Assembly: GCA_948146395.1 (NCBI GenBank)
Contig: OX411543.1
Span: 21,802,026-21,866,025 of the forward strand
Source: Fragum whitleyi
Lineage: Eukaryota; Mollusca; Bivalvia; Cardiida; Cardiidae
DNA: 64,000 nt
Direction of reading: 5' to 3'
In this document: in pieces, positions 60,760 to 64,000 of the stretch
Layout: each line of letters opens with the position of its first letter
Position numbering within the stretch: position 1 is the stretch's first letter
Notes under the pieces: model-generated
Databases searched by the model: none
What the model saw: the letters and a program-made list of their open reading frames with translations, nothing else
What the model was told of the DNA's origin: nothing
Position numbers and translations under genes: made by a program

Positions 60760-63290
60760 GTTATGCATAGCCTGGGATTCAGGCCCTGTTTTCAGAAGTT
60801 TTTGTGACAAGGTAGATAACCAAACTCAACCCTTCAGATCTTAAAATGGGTTAACTTCTCTTCAAATAAACAGATCTTAAATCAGGTTTTGAGAATCTAG
60901 ACATGACTTTGTTGAATATATTTTCAATAACAAACCTCTATTTAAGAGACGGCAACCAGTCTAAGTTTTGCACTGATTTTTCAATATGGTGACCTTAAGA
61001 TTTCAGACACCCTGACCAAAAGATAGACAAATTGCAATTGTTCTAAAATTCTTCAAGAATAGAATCGAAAAATGTGAATGGGTCTGAACAAAGCCGTAGC
61101 GTACCAGGCAATAGTTGTAGACCCTGCACTTTGGGCTATATGTCAAGTTCATGGGCTCTATTAGTCAAATGTAACCTATGACTTATACACATAGATGGAC
61201 AGACAGGCAAAATATTTCATCCAGATCTTATCATGTAGAGACATAAAAGTCCAACCACAGGCAATATTATTTTACAACCATGTATAATTTTTGTATGGTA
61301 TGTCAGAAATAAGTTTATAAGAAGTTAATTGTTTCTTACAGACCAAGGGCATGTGGTCATCAGACGGAATAAACAATTTGTTTCAACCTGTCTTGCTGTT
61401 TTATTCTATTATAAACAGTCATGATATTCCTCCATAACTTTGTATATAGGTCAAGCCATCAGCATTGGCCACGTGGGTTACATAGCAAAGAATAATTTTC
61501 AGAGCTGTAGATAGTCTGGCGCCAGACTCTTCTTTACAAAATTTTTTTCAAGGGAATTACAGTTAATCTTGCTCGAGGGACCATGTCTGTTATGCGACCA
61601 CTTTTATTAAGTGACCATCGTAAAAAGTATCTTTGCCGTAAGTAAAATTTCCAAAAAATTGGTCATTTCCAAGCGAAAAAAGTTTAACATCGAAATTCTA
61701 TGATGTTCGAACCCATTTGAATCGTCTCATTCTTTTTTATCATTGAATATTGTATTAAGCGACTATTTCAATAAGCGACCGCTTTTTTTCCCCCCCTAAG
61801 TGGATGCTAAACACAGGTTTTACTGTAAATGTGATAAACTTCCAAGTCCCCTGTCTCTAAAAAGTTTTTCCCTGCAGCCTTTTGATTATGTTTCAATTTT
61901 TCACAAGGTTAAACCATAAAAATTTTCACAATCCAGGATCTGTCCATACATTTTACAGAAGCCAGACAGCATATAATGTAGATTTTAAAGCACATACAGG
62001 ATTTTCAAAGATTCCAGGAATTTCTCTCTGAAATTCAATATTTTCAAGCTGGAATTGATTTCAGTTTCCTAGGAGACCAATACACTGCATATAAGTTAGA
62101 TTACGTAGGTGCAATTCTCTTTTATCTCAGAAATTGCTGTACTATATTATGTCTGGTCACCACGGTAATAAAATGTCATTAAAAAATCCCTGAAAATTAG
62201 ACTTTTAGATAATGTCTTTGGCCATTATGTCATAAAATGTCTAACATTATGAGTATAAGTCATTAAGCCTTTTCCCTGCTAAGTCGTTAAGCCTTTTCCC
62301 TGTTTAGTATAGTATAACCTTCTAGTACATAAATGACTATAGTTTGACTTATATCCTCTGTCAAAAATATTTTTATCACACCAATCAAAGGATTTGTCCA
62401 TGGTCTAGATCGAAGTGTAGAAGCATTGATTTCAAGGCCAGGGGTTCTAGTTTAGATACCTTGGTTCATTATCATTTTAAGGCCTGCAAAATTGGAGCTA
62501 GTTCTGGACTATTCGTAAGGAATATTCCCCAGTTGTTTGATAAAATGGGATAAAATACATGAACAAAGGTGAAAAATTCTTACTATAAAGTATTAAGTGT
62601 TTTATGCCTTGATAATACATGTACCATTACAGGTTTCTTTTTTGATACTAAATTTATTTTCAAAAGAGGCAGGGAAAGCAAGAAAATTCATTTCAAACAG
62701 AATTTTTCTTAAGTTGAAACCTCATAAAAACATAATTACTCATAAAAGCAAAATTGGAACAACAGTTTCCTCTGTCTTCAGCATTAGACCAATGAAATCA
62801 TTGATTAGAATCAGCAGTAATTTACGGCTGCGAACCATGAAATTAGGACATAAAAAAGTACACTGAATCTCATAAACAATTTTTGGCTAGAATATTTGAT
62901 ATCTGGGAAGTATCACTACCAACAAGACTTTACCGATTGCCGGCTGTCAGGCTCCATTTTTCTTTATGAAAAATTCTAAACGGCCAATAAAAGCGATATA
63001 AAATCATAATTTTACATTCAAGCCATAAAATATAATAGCGCCCTTTAAAAAATGCAAGTTTTATACAGTGCAGCATTTGTTTGTCAGTTTGATTTTCTAG
63101 AGAATCAACCCTTTTCCCCTGCACCAGAAACTAAAAGCATCAGACTAAAAGGGGGTAAAACCAATTGTTAGTATATTTTTTTTTCTGACAATAATAGTAT
63201 ACTTTTGGTGCCCTATTTCCTTGTGACCAATTTGAATTGCTTCTACGAGACAATTCAAATGAGTAACAGTAACATAGAGCTTCATTAAGA
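60760..63290. other. Unannotated AT-rich sequence
   Basis: Holds the decayed tRNA-like head at 62395-62470. The missing 5' DDR exon was looked for here by eye (Cys..LGM, IPD, ASS-type codons) and not found. Confidence 0.4.
62395..62470 (+). repeat. tRNA-like SINE head, decayed
   Basis: ccatggtctagatcgaagtg and ggggttctagtttagatacc resemble A and B boxes of the 43765-43855 copy. Confidence 0.45.
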
Positions 63291-63294
63291 TTGA

Positions 63295-63552
63295 TTGAAT
63301 GGGAGTTTTACTTCGCTTTCAACGATTTTCAGTTATATTGCTGCGGCTGGACCACCCAACAATAGATTCCTGGTATTTCTCTCACCAGCACTACCATCAC
63401 ATCAAGCTGCTATGGCACATAGGTCTACAATTATCAACCAATTAGTGAGAGACAAAAAGTCGGAAAGAATGAGTGCAACTGTCGGGGGATGAGTCGGAGA
63501 CTTCTAGATTAACAGTCTGACGCACTACCAAATGTGCAATGATGGTGGCCAG
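63295..63552 (-). mobile_element. tRNA-derived SINE
   Basis: Body ccacccaacaatagattcct, tatttctctcaccagcacta; head gtctgacgcactaccaaatg and tcgggggatgagtcggagac. Confidence 0.72.
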
Positions 63553-63717
63553 CTTTATTAAGAAATTGCGGAGCTGTGCAAGCTCAGCTGAAAAGCATTT
63601 GGTTGTTGATCCTTTGGTAGTGAGTTCAAACCAATGTTTGGCCATTTTCATCCATCATTTGACAAAAGTCAATGCAACAAGAGTCATTTGTCTTCCAATA
63701 ATGGGTGTTTGCTAATG

Positions 63718-63789
63718 ATGGCTCAGCGCAAAACAGTTATAACACCCTATATGTGTATAGGGAGTTACAACTGTTTCGTGCCGAGCCCT
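63718..63789. repeat. PAL1 palindromic MITE with compensated core
   Basis: The core reads ccctat...ataggg instead of gcctat...ataggc, so both arms changed together. Outer arms gctcagcgcaaaac and gtttcgtgccgagc are largely complementary. Confidence 0.85.
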
Positions 63790-64000
63790 TGACTTTAGTA
63801 GTACACCTAAGTGGGAGAAGCAGCTGATGGCTTGGATGAAATGTTGTGGTTGTACTGGTGTGAGAAACAACAAGAAGTCTTTGTGAGGTGCTCCAGCTGC
63901 CACAATTTAACCACAATAATGTTTAAAGCTGCTCTATATCACATTAACAGAGAGGACTGCATAAGCTATTTAACAACACCCTCCAACTACCTTCCTCAAA

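Noticed and set aside
62597..62866. 89-codon Lys/Arg-rich frame
   Set aside because: No recognisable domain, AT-rich composition and no splice or repeat context supporting it.

Overview
The window is eukaryotic, AT-rich and intron-dominated. Its only recognisable protein-coding gene is a discoidin domain receptor (DDR-type collagen receptor tyrosine kinase) on the minus strand. It is spread over about 47.5 kb as 12 recognisable coding exons (48568 down to 1088). The 12 exons join with consistent splice phases into 904 residues plus a stop codon. They cover most of the discoidin (DS) domain, the DS-like domain, a Thr/Pro-rich stalk, one transmembrane helix, a tyrosine-rich juxtamembrane region and a complete kinase. 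The signal peptide and the first part of the DS domain were not found. They are probably encoded beyond position 64000 or in an exon I could not recognise. The gene structure and the repeat content (elements starting AACAAGAG and ending GAGCTAAAAA, short palindromes, and gaccttgacc/cagacagacag repeats) suggest a bivalve mollusc. That assignment is inference from memory.

Layout: 1-1087 is 3' flank or 3' UTR. The kinase exons lie at 1088-6969, juxtamembrane and TM exons at 8674-14057, stalk and DS-like exons at 15164-16801, and DS exons at 21692-21839, 35310-35399 and 48427-48568. Introns grow towards the 5' end of the gene (two of about 13 kb). From 48569 to 64000 there is no recognisable exon.

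The rest is a dense, nested set of short non-autonomous elements: (a) PB1, a ~230-bp MITE with TTAA ends and an internal hairpin, 12 complete or split copies; (b) PB2, a ~245-bp TTAA MITE; (c) PAL1, ~70-bp near-perfect palindromes, about 13 copies; (d) PAL2 and PAL3, longer palindromic elements; (e) hAT-like MITEs with CAGGGGT ends, two of them within about 25 bp of splice sites; (f) a 913-bp element with TA target duplication; (g) seven ~0.3-1.1 kb elements running from AACAAGAG to GAGCTAAAAA, whose hairpins keep pairing while changing sequence; (h) tRNA-derived SINEs; (i) cagacagacag-type repeats. At 53330-57000 there is a large foldback-like structure whose arms are built from an exact 377-bp higher-order repeat of 63-bp units.

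I see no second gene system. The most unusual signals are the foldback array (f. 53330-57000), the covarying hairpins of family (g), the covarying arms of PAL1, and MITE insertions right beside DDR splice sites. No computation was run: similarities were judged by eye and family names are from memory.
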